The notes beneath the pieces were generated by a model. That model had not been told where the DNA came from. It made no database searches and saw only the letters and a program-made list of their open reading frames with translations. Positions 42,268 through 51,429 of a stretch of 64,000 nucleotides of DNA are shown piece by piece. The position numbers and the translations under genes are program-made. The stretch is from positions 1 through 64,000 of the forward strand of contig NZ_SOAZ01000014.1 in assembly GCF_004364155.1 (NCBI RefSeq), read 5' to 3'. Each line of letters opens with the position of its first letter. Positions within the stretch are counted from its first letter, which is position 1. The stretch comes from Fonticella tunisiensis. GTDB taxonomy: Bacteria > Bacillota > Clostridia > Clostridiales > Caloramatoraceae.

Positions 42268-44004
42268 ATGAAAAATGTGCTAAGGTATGTTAAAAAGTAC
42301 AGAATTTTTGTTGTTATACCATTTGCTTCAATGATTATTAGCATTGCACTGGATATGTTTAACCCTTACCTTATTGGGATCATGATAGACAGGGTATTAA
42401 AGAAAGAGGAATTTGAGCTTTTGGGAAAAGTGCTTTTAGGAATAGGGATCATTACCTTTTCAAGAACTATTTTAGGATATATCAGAGAGTTTACCTTTGA
42501 TTATTTATCTACAAGGGTAAGTATAGAGCTTAAGAGGGATATATTTAATCACATTCAAAGCTTGCCCTTTAGCTATTTTGACAGAATGAACACGGGAGAG
42601 CTCATGTCAAGGATAGGCGAGGATGTTGATAACGTATGGAGGGCAGTTGGATTTGGAATAGGGCTTGCAATCGAAAACACCATATATTTTATAACAGCAT
42701 TTGCAATACTTTTCTCTATGAACTGGAAACTTGCACTTGTAAGTTTAATTACAATGCCGTTTCTTGCAATTCTAGCCATGAGGCTTGAAAAGAAAATTGG
42801 AAAGGCATATGAGGATATAAGCGATCATGTTGCCGTCTTAAACACCACGGCCCAGGAGAATATTGCCGGAGTAAGGCTTGTCAAAGCCTTTGCAAGGGAA
42901 AAGCATGAGATACTCAAATTTTTAGAGCTTAATAAGACCAATTACAATTTAAACATGAAGCAGGCCAACGTATGGGGAAAGTTTTTTCCAGCAATAGAGT
43001 TTATAAGCAACCTGTGCGTTGTAATGGTCATATCGGCTGGGGGCCTTTTTGTAGCCGGAGGAAGTATGTCGATAGGTGAGCTTGTCTCATTTAACGGATA
43101 TATATGGATGCTAATATGGCCCATGAGAATGATAGGATGGCTTACAAATCTTATTGCACAGGCCAGTGCATCAGCGAAGAAAATTGAAAATATAATGAGC
43201 ATCGTCCCTGAAATTAAAGACAGCGATAACCCTGTAGTACCTGAAAAGATACAGGGGAATGTGGTTTTCGAAAACGTTTCATTCAAATACGGAGAGGAAT
43301 ATGTATTAAAGAATATAAACCTGAGTGCAAAAGCTGGTAATACAATTGCCATTATGGGTACAACAGGTTCAGGTAAAACTTCTTTAATAAATCTCATTGG
43401 AAGGTACTATGACGTATGCGAAGGAAGGGTTTTAGTTGATGGTTGCGACGTTAGGGATATCCATCTTGAAACCCTGAGGAATTCAATATCATTAGTTTCC
43501 CAGGATGTATTTCTTTTTTCTGAGAGCATTGCCGAAAACGTAAGACTTGGAAAGGAAAACGCAACCTTTGAGGAAATAAAGGAGGCATGCAGGGAGGCAT
43601 GTGCCCATGAATTTATAGAAGAGCTTGAAGATGGTTATGATACAGTAATCGGAGAAAGGGGAATCGGGCTTTCAGGAGGACAAAAGCAGAGGATATCAAT
43701 TGCAAGGGCACTTATAAAGGATGCAAGTATACTCATACTTGATGATGCGACCTCCGCCCTGGATATGGAGACAGAATATCAGTTATTAAAAAATTTAAAT
43801 AACAGGCAAAGAAAGGCAACAACTTTCATAATTGCACACAGAATATCGGCAGTTAAAAATGCCGACGAAATCATTTTTCTTGAAAATGGAGAGATCGTTG
43901 AGAGGGGAACCCATCAGGAGCTTTTAAACTTGAGAGGAAGATATTACGAGGTTTACTGTGAACAATTCAAAGATTTTGAGAATATTCAGCAGGAGGTGAT
44001 ATAA
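42268..44004 (+). CDS. heterodimeric ABC multidrug exporter, BmrC-like subunit
   Basis: 578 residues from the ATG behind aaaggggg; a longer frame upstream runs through the attenuator and is not used. Six-helix ABC exporter membrane domain (residues 1-310), then an ATPase domain: Walker A GTTGSGKTS (about 364), canonical signature LSGGQ (about 468), Walker B ILILDDATSALD (about 491) in which the catalytic Glu is Asp. So this subunit supplies the canonical signature but a degenerate catalytic site, as BmrC does. Its stop overlaps the start of the partner gene. Exports drugs or lipids with the partner. Confidence 0.9.
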   Translation: MKNVLRYVKKYRIFVVIPFASMIISIALDMFNPYLIGIMIDRVLKKEEFELLGKVLLGIGIITFSRTILGYIREFTFDYLSTRVSIELKRDIFNHIQSLPFSYFDRMNTGELMSRIGEDVDNVWRAVGFGIGLAIENTIYFITAFAILFSMNWKLALVSLITMPFLAILAMRLEKKIGKAYEDISDHVAVLNTTAQENIAGVRLVKAFAREKHEILKFLELNKTNYNLNMKQANVWGKFFPAIEFISNLCVVMVISAGGLFVAGGSMSIGELVSFNGYIWMLIWPMRMIGWLTNLIAQASASAKKIENIMSIVPEIKDSDNPVVPEKIQGNVVFENVSFKYGEEYVLKNINLSAKAGNTIAIMGTTGSGKTSLINLIGRYYDVCEGRVLVDGCDVRDIHLETLRNSISLVSQDVFLFSESIAENVRLGKENATFEEIKEACREACAHEFIEELEDGYDTVIGERGIGLSGGQKQRISIARALIKDASILILDDATSALDMETEYQLLKNLNNRQRKATTFIIAHRISAVKNADEIIFLENGEIVERGTHQELLNLRGRYYEVYCEQFKDFENIQQEVI

Positions 44005-45791
44005 TGGCTCGAAATACAGTAAAGCAGGACGAGGATTTAAAAAGGAGGTCAAACTTTGAGATAATTAAGAGGCTATTAACCTATCTTAAGGAATATAAAA
44101 TGAAGGTTTTAGTTGTAATACTTCTAATGATATATGTTATGGCCTGCAATATTTTAAATCCTTACCTCTTAAAGATTGCCATTGACGATTATATAGGCGC
44201 CAAAAATATAAACGGGCTTATGAAGATAGGAGTGTTTATGACTCTGCTTAATTTACTCGCAATGTTTGCCTCAAGGAAGAGGATAAGACTTATGTCGTCG
44301 GTTACAAACAATATTCTTTTAAAAATCAGGCAGGAGCTTTACTCTCATATTCAAAAGCTTTCCTTCTCCTTCTTTGACAGCAGGCCTGCAGGAAAGATTC
44401 TGGCCAGGGTTATAGGAGATGTAAATTCCCTGCAGGACCTTTTCACAAACAGCGTAACAAGCTTTATTCCGGAGCTTTTAACGCTAATTTGCGTTGCAGT
44501 TGTTATGTTTTCAATGAATTTTAAGCTTGCAATTGCAGCAATAAGCATACTGCCCCTTCTCGCAGCAAGCATGTTTACAATAGAGGTTGTAAGCAGAAGG
44601 AGATGGCAAGCTTACAGGCAGAAAAGGTCAAACACCAACGCCTATACCCATGAGGACTTTTCAGGAATAAAGGTAATACAGTCCTTTACAGCTGAAAAAA
44701 GGACTTCAAAATCCTTCTTAAAACTTGTGAAGGAAATGATGGATGCCTTTGTAAGTGCGGTAAGGCTAAATGATCTTTTCTGGCCAATTGTTGAAATATC
44801 CTCTGGAATAGGAACGATAATAGTTTTTTGGTATAGCGTTAAGCTGTACGGTGCAGGAAGGGTGACGGTAGGAACTATAGTGGCTTTCATCGGATATATA
44901 GGAATGTTCTGGAGGCCAATATTTAATATAAGCAATTTCTACAATACCCTTATAACAAACTTTGCAGCAGCGGAAAGAATATTTGAAATACTTGACATTC
45001 CACCGGATATTGTAAGTATCCATGACGCTGTTAAAATGCCCAGAATAAAAGGCAGCGTAGAATTCAAGAATGTAACCTTTGGATATGAGGATGGCACAGT
45101 TGTACTTGATAACGTAAATTTTAAGGTGAAGCCAGGTGAAACCATTGCCCTTGTTGGACCTACAGGGGCAGGAAAAACAACCATTGTAAATTTAATAAGC
45201 AGATTCTACGACGCCCAGAAGGGAGAAGTTTTGATAGATGGAAAGAACGTTAAGGACGTTGAAATCGAGTCTTTAAGGTCTCAAATGGGAATAATGCTGC
45301 AGGATACCTTTCTGTTTTCAACAACCATAATGGAAAATATAAGATATGGAAAGCTGGATGCCACAGACGAGGAGGTTATTGCAGCGGCAAAGGCGGTTAA
45401 TGCCCATGAGTTTATAATGAAGCTTGAAAATGGATATAATACGGTAGTCAACGAGAGGGGGTCAAGGCTTTCCGTTGGCCAGAGGCAGCTAATATCCTTT
45501 GCAAGGGCACTCCTTGCAAATCCAAGAATATTAATACTTGATGAGGCAACTTCAAATATAGATACCTTTACGGAAAGGCTTGTACAAAAGGGAATAAAAA
45601 AGCTTTTGTTTGGAAGAACCTCCTTTGTAATCGCCCATAGATTGTCAACTATAAGGGATGCGGATAGAATTATGGTCATAGACGGTGGGAGAATAGTTGA
45701 AGAAGGAACTCATGAGGAGCTTATAAATTTGAGGGGAGCGTATTATAACCTCTATATGTCCCAGTATAAATTCTTAAATGAGGGAGCATAA
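44004..45791 (+). CDS. heterodimeric ABC multidrug exporter, BmrD-like subunit
   Basis: 595 residues, ATG overlapping the upstream stop (TAATG) behind aggaggtga. Same architecture: six membrane helices, then Walker A GPTGAGKTT (about 385), signature LSVGQ (noncanonical), Walker B ILILDEATSNID with the catalytic Glu, switch His in VIAHRLST. Combined with its partner this gives one canonical and one degenerate ATP site, the hallmark of asymmetric exporters such as BmrCD, LmrCD and TM287/288. Confidence 0.92.
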   Translation: MARNTVKQDEDLKRRSNFEIIKRLLTYLKEYKMKVLVVILLMIYVMACNILNPYLLKIAIDDYIGAKNINGLMKIGVFMTLLNLLAMFASRKRIRLMSSVTNNILLKIRQELYSHIQKLSFSFFDSRPAGKILARVIGDVNSLQDLFTNSVTSFIPELLTLICVAVVMFSMNFKLAIAAISILPLLAASMFTIEVVSRRRWQAYRQKRSNTNAYTHEDFSGIKVIQSFTAEKRTSKSFLKLVKEMMDAFVSAVRLNDLFWPIVEISSGIGTIIVFWYSVKLYGAGRVTVGTIVAFIGYIGMFWRPIFNISNFYNTLITNFAAAERIFEILDIPPDIVSIHDAVKMPRIKGSVEFKNVTFGYEDGTVVLDNVNFKVKPGETIALVGPTGAGKTTIVNLISRFYDAQKGEVLIDGKNVKDVEIESLRSQMGIMLQDTFLFSTTIMENIRYGKLDATDEEVIAAAKAVNAHEFIMKLENGYNTVVNERGSRLSVGQRQLISFARALLANPRILILDEATSNIDTFTERLVQKGIKKLLFGRTSFVIAHRLSTIRDADRIMVIDGGRIVEEGTHEELINLRGAYYNLYMSQYKFLNEGA

Positions 45792-45857
45792 AATCCTCAT
45801 GGAATATAATGATATTTGAAATCTTGTATAATTATTAAATGAGAGATAAATTAACGC

Positions 45858-46176
45858 GTTGTGCTACTCTGAAAAGTTCATTGGAATAAAACCAGAAAAT
45901 ATATACAGACCGACGCTGTGATAAAAAAATATATAAAACGAACTATTTTAGCGAGCAACTAGAGGTTCTTAGCGAGTGGGCAGCTGAGAAGCCTTAGTAG
46001 AGTTCGTGGTGTTTGAGCTAAGCGAGTTTTAAAAGCTTACTTGGCTTGTCAGCTGTCCTGAGCTTTAGAATCTCTGTGCGCAAGCGTACTGGTGAATGAA
46101 ATATATTTTTTATCGCAGCGCCGGTCTGTACATGCTTTCTACTTTTATTCCAATGAACTTTTCAGAGTAGCACAAC
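45858..46176. repeat. 319-bp imperfect palindrome with ~77-bp terminal inverted repeats
   Basis: The left end gttgtgctactctgaaaagt (45858-) continues through attggaataaaa, acagaccg.cgctg and ataaaaaatatat to about 45935, and all of this returns in inverted order from 46176 back to about 46099 with few mismatches. Inner arms also pair: agaggttcttagcgag..gggcagctgagaagcc (about 45961-45992) with the reverse complement of ggcttgtcagctgtcc..agaatctct (about 46043-46075). The whole element can fold back on itself with a small centre near 46010. No transposase, no ORF. It is either a MITE-like non-autonomous element or the gene of a large structured RNA. Confidence 0.75.
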
Positions 46177-46294
46177 AAGTTAGCTTAAGTTTAGATTATT
46201 ATTGAAACTTTTTTCATAATCTTGTGGTAAATTTTGTTTCATGCAGAGCTAGTTCAAGAACAGAGGAAGAGGGAGTTCACGAAACTTTAAATTA

Positions 46295-46810
46295 TTATCT
46301 CCAGTATTTTAACCTATATCTTGCCATTATATATTCATCTACATATTCTCCATTTCTTATTGCTGCATACTTCTTTCTCCCTTCAATTTCAAAGCCCATT
46401 GATTTATAAAGGTTTATTGCCCTTTCATTGTCTACGAATACACCAAGTTCAACTCTAACAAGCATTAGCCAATTGTCTGCAAGGTCCAATATTTTTTGAA
46501 ATAGTGCTTTTCCTATGCCCTTTCCCTGATAATCCCTGTGTACTGCAATTCCTAGCGATGCTGAATGCCTCGTTCTTAAATTTTTATTTATGTGAAGCCC
46601 GATTATCCCTACAACCTTCTTTTGACCTTCCTCTTCAATCTCTGCAACTAAAACGTGATCGTTATCTGTAAGCCCGTTTATAAAAGCTTCTGTTCTTGTT
46701 ATTCTCTCGCTTATAATCCCAAGCATGTTTTCCCTTACTCCATCCATTCTTCTAATTTCATTTATAAATGAAGCATCTTGCATCATAATCGGTCTTATGT
46801 TTAAATTCAT
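46295..46810 (-). CDS. GNAT-family acetyltransferase
   Basis: 171 residues. N-terminal beta-alpha (MNLNIRPIMMQDASFINEIR), the acetyl-CoA-binding motif A RDYQGKGIGKALFQKI (Q/R-x-x-G-x-G/A), and the C-terminal NERAINLYKSMGFEIEGRKK typical of the RimI/PhnO/SpeG-like subgroup. Acetylates an amine or peptide N-terminus; substrate unknown. ATG with ggaggg ribosome site. Monocistronic on the minus strand. Confidence 0.85.
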   Translation of the reverse strand: MNLNIRPIMMQDASFINEIRRMDGVRENMLGIISERITRTEAFINGLTDNDHVLVAEIEEEGQKKVVGIIGLHINKNLRTRHSASLGIAVHRDYQGKGIGKALFQKILDLADNWLMLVRVELGVFVDNERAINLYKSMGFEIEGRKKYAAIRNGEYVDEYIMARYRLKYWR

Positions 46811-46913
46811 GCTATCCCTCCATTATATATTTTTTTTATTTTACCATATTTTTTATTGATGGGAAATACTTACATAACAATTGCTTGTGAAATTTTTCAA
46901 TGTAGATTATAAT

Positions 46914-47054
46914 ATCCATAAATCGAAAGGGGCGATTTTATGGATTTTATTGTTCTTTCCTGAGGACATATTCCAAACAGAGCCTGATAGAATAAAGGAT
47001 GTTGAGGTTGAAATGATCTTTGCAGGTGGAAGACTTGAGTATAAAAATAATTGA
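46914..47054 (+). pseudogene. amidohydrolase (YtcJ-like), C-terminal remnant
   Basis: No start. Reading frames together give IHKSKGAILMDFIVLS then, after dropping one T near 46971, EDIFQTEPDRIKDVEVEM and IFAGGRLEYKNN-stop. The pattern ..DFIVLSEDIF..EPDRIKD.EV..T..GGK.VY is the C-terminal beta-sandwich of amidohydrolase_3 (YtcJ) proteins. About 45 codons of a ~540-codon gene remain, with a frameshift. Confidence 0.55.
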
Positions 47055-47069
47055 GAGGAGGAAAAATAT

Positions 47070-47837
47070 ATGTTTGACAGCCATTTGCATACAAGATTTT
47101 CTACGGATTCAATGATGGTAATAACAGAGGCTTTGAAAAAAGCTGAGGAACTTAATATTGGACTTGTAATAACTGAGCATATGGATATAGATTATCCTGT
47201 TCCGGAAAAGTTTATATTTGATAAGTATGCGTATTTTAATGAATACTCAAAGTATAGAAATGATAAACTTCTGCTTGGTGTAGAATTAGGACTTAAAACT
47301 AATTGTGTTGAGGAAAACAGAGCCCTTACAGAAAAGTATCCCTTTGACTTTGTATTAGGTTCAGTCCACCTCGTTGATAATATGGATTTATTTGGGGATG
47401 AATTTTATAAGGGAAAGACTAAGCATGAGGCCTATACCCGTTATCTTGAGTATATGCTTGAATGTCTAAAAGAGCACGATTTCATAGACAGCCTCGGGCA
47501 TATCGATTATATAACCAGATATGCAAGGTATGGGGATACAGAAATGTACTACAAGGAATTTGCGGATTACATCGATGAAGTCCTCAGACTTGCGGCTCAT
47601 AGAGGAATTTCACTTGAGATTAACACAAGAAGGTTCGAAAATGAAAAGGCAGTAAAAAATCTTGAAACAATATATAAAAGATTTTATGAACTTGGAGGAA
47701 GAACAGTAACCACAGGCTCCGATGCCCACATAAAAAGCTATGTTGGAAGAAATATTAAGGATGCATTTGAAATGGCTGAAAGGTGCAATCTAAAACCTGT
47801 GTACTTTAAAGAAAGAAAGCCTGAGTACATGAAATAA
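47070..47837 (+). CDS. PHP-domain phosphatase, histidinol-phosphatase-like
   Basis: 255 residues. PHP metal ligands are visible: DSHLHTRFS (H5, H7), TEHMDID, LGSVHLVD, SLGHIDYI and the C-terminal TGSDAHIKSYVG. The family includes HisJ-type histidinol phosphatases and polymerase-associated PHP domains. No his genes nearby, so histidinol phosphate as substrate is only a possibility. ATG behind gagaggagg, 15 bases after the amidohydrolase remnant. Confidence 0.82.
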   Translation: MFDSHLHTRFSTDSMMVITEALKKAEELNIGLVITEHMDIDYPVPEKFIFDKYAYFNEYSKYRNDKLLLGVELGLKTNCVEENRALTEKYPFDFVLGSVHLVDNMDLFGDEFYKGKTKHEAYTRYLEYMLECLKEHDFIDSLGHIDYITRYARYGDTEMYYKEFADYIDEVLRLAAHRGISLEINTRRFENEKAVKNLETIYKRFYELGGRTVTTGSDAHIKSYVGRNIKDAFEMAERCNLKPVYFKERKPEYMK

Positions 47838-47868
47838 CTTATTATTTATGCACACAAGATTTGTAGGG

Positions 47869-47888
47869 GGCTGGCTTCTGTGCCAGCC
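47869..47888 (+). terminator. hairpin after the PHP gene
   Basis: Stem ggctggc (47869-47875) / gccagcc (47882-47888), then agtttatt. The T-run is weak. Confidence 0.5.
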
Positions 47889-47978
47889 AGTTTATTGCAT
47901 GATGGCAGAGGTTTTACTTATTGGTTACCATTTTCTGAATTGGAATATGCAGCTTTGTGTTTTCAGAATTGTTCTTCG

Positions 47979-48745
47979 TCAGGCTTGTTGCATATTGCTG
48001 TGAGCAATTAAATTGTGATGCATAACTGTTATAATTTGTGCATTATTTTTACGTGCTAAGCTTGTACATTTTTTATCCATTCCAGTGTTCCTGGTTTTAA
48101 TTCTCCATCTGGCTGTGGAAAGCCTAGAATTTCATTATTTTCATATTTGCAGGTATCAAGCATCAATAACCATATGTCCTTTGAGGGGTCCGCCAGATAG
48201 CTTAAACTGTTCATATCCCTCGATAGTGCTTCATTATAACCAAAAGCACCATAAATTTTGGAAAAATCCTTATCGTTAATATAATCTTCCTTATACTGAT
48301 TACTGCCCTTAAAGCTTCTCCCCCAGGGGTTTAGTATATCGTGATTTCCAGGAATTACAAAAACAGAAATTCCAGATTTCTCAATATTTTTTAGCTTTTC
48401 AGCAAGCTCAAGATGATTTTTTCTCTCCCCATTGTTCGTTAAATCACCACTAATTATCAGAATATCAGGTTTTTTTTTAATATCATTTGCGAAGGCACTC
48501 ATTATCTCATCGATATAATCAAGCTGTTTGCCATCGCCGCTGGAAATATATTTTTGAAAGGCCTCTCCATCATCGGTCAAACTTTTGGACAAATAGTGAA
48601 TATCCGTTGCAACAAAAAATGTTATTTCCTTACCAGATGGAATTTTAGAGGCTCGGTTCAGTTTTGCTGAACTCCCGCTGCAGCCTGAAAAAATCAATAT
48701 AAATAGGAAGAGTATAAGTTTAAGAATTTTTTTACTGATGTTCAT
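47979..48745 (-). pseudogene. metallophosphoesterase lipoprotein, frameshifted
   Basis: ATG at 48745 behind aaaggag. Lipoprotein signal peptide (LFLFILIFSGCSG), then calcineurin-like blocks VATDIHYLS, LIISGDLTNNGERKNH and VIPGNHDILNPWG. The frame ends at WIKNVQA-stop (48056). The neighbouring frame carries on without gap as LARKNNAQIITVMHHNLIAH, whose MHHNL..HS is the next metal-binding motif of the same family, to a stop at 47979-47981. So one base is missing between the two; further decay follows because the last motif (GHxH) is not found. It is a broken gene or a sequencing error at that position. Confidence 0.7.
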
Positions 48746-48960
48746 AAAAATCTCCTTTGTAGGTTTGCTAATAGGTACATTTACTATTAGTATAATATAA
48801 AAACTCTGTCTATGCTGTGATATAAATAACAAAATATTCTCCCGCTGTGCAATGTATTCGATAGTTTTATGTAATTTCTGCAAAGAAAATATAAACGATA
48901 TGAATAATTGATAAAATACTTGTCCATAATATTAATAAAGAATAAACGTGGGGGGATAAA

Positions 48961-50277
48961 ATGAAAATAATGAGAAGAAAAAAAGGCTTATCAAAATTAC
49001 CGGAAATAAGGGCTGGAATAATTGCAGCATTTGTTGTTTTTCTAATAGGGATTTCATGCGGCGTACTTATATTTCAAAGGAATTTTATAAGCAAAGCTGC
49101 AGCCCAATCAGCTGAAAGTTCAGCTAAGGGGAATAAAATAGCTTTGAGCCCATATTTAAACAGCTTAACAAACGATGAAATATACAGATATACGGATGAA
49201 AATAATTCTTTAGAAACGTGGGATGAAAAAGAAGATGAAAATACAAAGGATGAAGCCTTCGGGCTGGATAAAAGCCTTTCCTATCCAGGGCTTTATCAGG
49301 TAGAAGGTAATTATGTATATTATGTAAGCCCCTATGATTTTAAAATCTATAAAATCTCAGGGAACGGGAAAAGGATAAAGCTTTCAGAGGATAAAGCTGA
49401 TTATAACGGAATACTGCTTCATGGTGGGTGGATTTATTTTATAAATTCATCAAAGGGTGAGAAACTCTATAGGGTTAGAACCGACGGGAAGGATATGATT
49501 AAAGTAAGTGAAGATAAAATGAGAACGAGCTTTGAAGGCTTTTTTAAATGGAAGGGCAGCCTTTATTATTATGATGAATATATGGGCATTCACAAAATAG
49601 ACGAAACGGGAAAGGAAGTTGAGCTTGGTGCTGGAGAGAGAAATACAGTATTAAACTTTTCATATTCATCTAAGATATATGGTAATATCCTTTATAAATG
49701 GGGACCCGATGGAATAGCCAAGGTTGACCTTGAATATGGAAAAGAAATAAAGCTCATAGATGATCCTGTTTATTCATTTCAGCTCTATAGAGATAGAATC
49801 TATTACATCAATTATAAAAATCACAACCTTTACAGCATTACCTCTGATGGAAAAGACAAAGTAAGGCTTATAGACGATGAGCTCATATGCGAAGGACCAG
49901 ATTACGACACTGGAAATATGGTTATAAGTGATGGATTGCTTTACTATATAAAATACAATGAAAGTGGTACCGGTGAACTTTACAGCCTTCATATTGAAAG
50001 TGGAAAAAGGACCGTTCTTGCAAAGGATGTAAAGGACTTTAAGCTATATGGAGATAAACTGTATTATATTGATGGGATTGAGTTTGGAAAGCTATACAAT
50101 ATGAAAAAAGATGGCACAGACAAAGGAGAACTTACTTCCAATTACTTTACCTATATGCTTGAAGGCCAGAATGGATTTCTATTTTATGGAGTTAAATCCC
50201 AAACTGACGATGAGCCCTACTATGGCAAGATATTTATGATGGACATTAAAAATAACATTGAAAGGGAACTTAAATGA
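48961..50277 (+). CDS. membrane-anchored DUF5050 beta-propeller protein
   Basis: 438 residues. One N-terminal membrane helix (about 22-40, IIAAFVVFLIGISCGVLIF) and a long extracytoplasmic part made of WD-like repeats of the DUF5050 type: VYYVSPYDFKIYKIS, IYFINSSKGEKLYRVRTDGK, IYYINYKNHNLYSITSDGKD and LYYIDGIEFGKLYNMKKDGT. These repeats form beta-propellers; the family is common in Clostridia and has no known activity. ATG behind gggggga. Monocistronic as far as I see. Confidence 0.72.
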   Translation: MKIMRRKKGLSKLPEIRAGIIAAFVVFLIGISCGVLIFQRNFISKAAAQSAESSAKGNKIALSPYLNSLTNDEIYRYTDENNSLETWDEKEDENTKDEAFGLDKSLSYPGLYQVEGNYVYYVSPYDFKIYKISGNGKRIKLSEDKADYNGILLHGGWIYFINSSKGEKLYRVRTDGKDMIKVSEDKMRTSFEGFFKWKGSLYYYDEYMGIHKIDETGKEVELGAGERNTVLNFSYSSKIYGNILYKWGPDGIAKVDLEYGKEIKLIDDPVYSFQLYRDRIYYINYKNHNLYSITSDGKDKVRLIDDELICEGPDYDTGNMVISDGLLYYIKYNESGTGELYSLHIESGKRTVLAKDVKDFKLYGDKLYYIDGIEFGKLYNMKKDGTDKGELTSNYFTYMLEGQNGFLFYGVKSQTDDEPYYGKIFMMDIKNNIERELK

Positions 50278-50380
50278 TAAAAGCCGATAAACCATGCTTT
50301 ATATTATAATCGATATAATTCATAAATATAATATTGAATGTTTAAAATAGATTACGAAGTAACCGGAAAGGAAGATTTGA

Positions 50381-50806
50381 ATGGGACAACATGAAATGCG
50401 AGAAAGGATATTAAATAAAGTGGAAAGTGCTGCAAGAGAAAATTTTGATAAATATAATGAAGAATTTGCAAATATGGAAACAATTGAACTCTTCAAAACA
50501 GGATATCTGCATGGATTTAATTGTGGATATAATATATATGATGCAGCGGAAGAAAGGGTAGAAGGGCTTATAAAGAAAGGTGTAATGCCCCAAAAGGAAT
50601 CGCCAACAACATCATCGAGTATTTTAGACTATGCAGATGAATATTTAAAAAATAATAGCAGAGAAGTTTTGGATTTAGATGACAGCGATGCCTATGTCCT
50701 TGGTTATAGACAGGGATTTAACGAATCCCTCGGTGAAGATATGTTAGAAAATTTGAATGAGAAAATATATAATCTGGTAGATTATTATTTGACTGGAAAT
50801 AAATAG
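50381..50806 (+). CDS. conserved hypothetical protein, 141 residues
   Basis: Soluble, acidic, mostly helical; ATG with ggaag ribosome site. Contains two similar helical stretches, TGYLHGFNCGYNIYDAAEER and VLGYRQGFNESLGEDMLENL, which may be an internal repeat (G-x-x-x-G-F/Y-N). Conserved Gly/Asn/Tyr spacing suggests a real family but I do not recognise it. Confidence 0.45.
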   Translation: MGQHEMRERILNKVESAARENFDKYNEEFANMETIELFKTGYLHGFNCGYNIYDAAEERVEGLIKKGVMPQKESPTTSSSILDYADEYLKNNSREVLDLDDSDAYVLGYRQGFNESLGEDMLENLNEKIYNLVDYYLTGNK

Positions 50807-50935
50807 ATTTTTACAGCTTGGATGGTGTTATCTTATTCGAATAAATAATACGAATGGGCTAAAAACAATACTGAATAATACAAAAGTGCAGGACTATATT
50901 TCAAATAGAAAGTTATCTTTATCTGGAGGAATAAT

Positions 50936-51373
50936 ATGAAAGTCGAAGGATTTTTCAGAAACATAAAGAACGCAAATGAAGCGGTTAAAAAATTAAATAG
51001 TGAGGGATTTAAAAATGCATATGTTGATCTTAATGATGACAATATAAATGAAAGAAACCTTCAAACTAATTTGCCCGGCAGCACTAATTCACCAAGCCTT
51101 TCTAACCTCGTTTTAAGGTCTGGGGGAGTTTCGGAAGAGGATGTTTCGCCCATTGCAGCAGCAAGCCCCATGGTAAGCGGTATGGGGGGCTTTGAAGAAA
51201 TAACGGACATAAACTGTAAGGTTGTAGTTGAAACCGACTCAAATGAAGAGAAAAGGGTCAGGGATATTATAAGCAGCATGGGCGGGCATTTTAAAAATCC
51301 ATCCCTTGATCTTGGCAGTATGGTTGAGGTTAAGGATGAGCTGCATGATGCACTGGATGATGTTATGAGCTAA
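50936..51373 (+). CDS. conserved hypothetical, stress-protein-like (YflT-type N-terminus)
   Basis: 145 residues. The start FFRNIKNANEAVKKLNSEGF resembles the alpha/beta ferredoxin-like fold of general-stress YflT proteins. The middle NLPGSTNSPSLSNLVLRSGG and PIAAASPMVSGMGGFEEITD is a flexible block that I recall as conserved among clostridial proteins; the C-terminus returns to a second alpha/beta unit CKVVVETDSNEEKRVRDIIS. Function unknown. Ribosome site ggagga; terminator after it. Confidence 0.6.
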   Translation: MKVEGFFRNIKNANEAVKKLNSEGFKNAYVDLNDDNINERNLQTNLPGSTNSPSLSNLVLRSGGVSEEDVSPIAAASPMVSGMGGFEEITDINCKVVVETDSNEEKRVRDIISSMGGHFKNPSLDLGSMVEVKDELHDALDDVMS

Positions 51374-51382
51374 GAAAAAAAT

Positions 51383-51411
51383 CCCACGGGTTTTCCATTA
51401 AAGCCCGTGGG
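51383..51411. terminator. bidirectional terminator
   Basis: Stem cccacggg (51383-51390) / cccgtggg (51404-51411). The minus-strand side has a long T-run, so it serves the deoxynucleoside kinase best, and the upstream plus gene as well. Confidence 0.8.
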
Positions 51412-51429
51412 GTTCTTGCCTATTATAAT

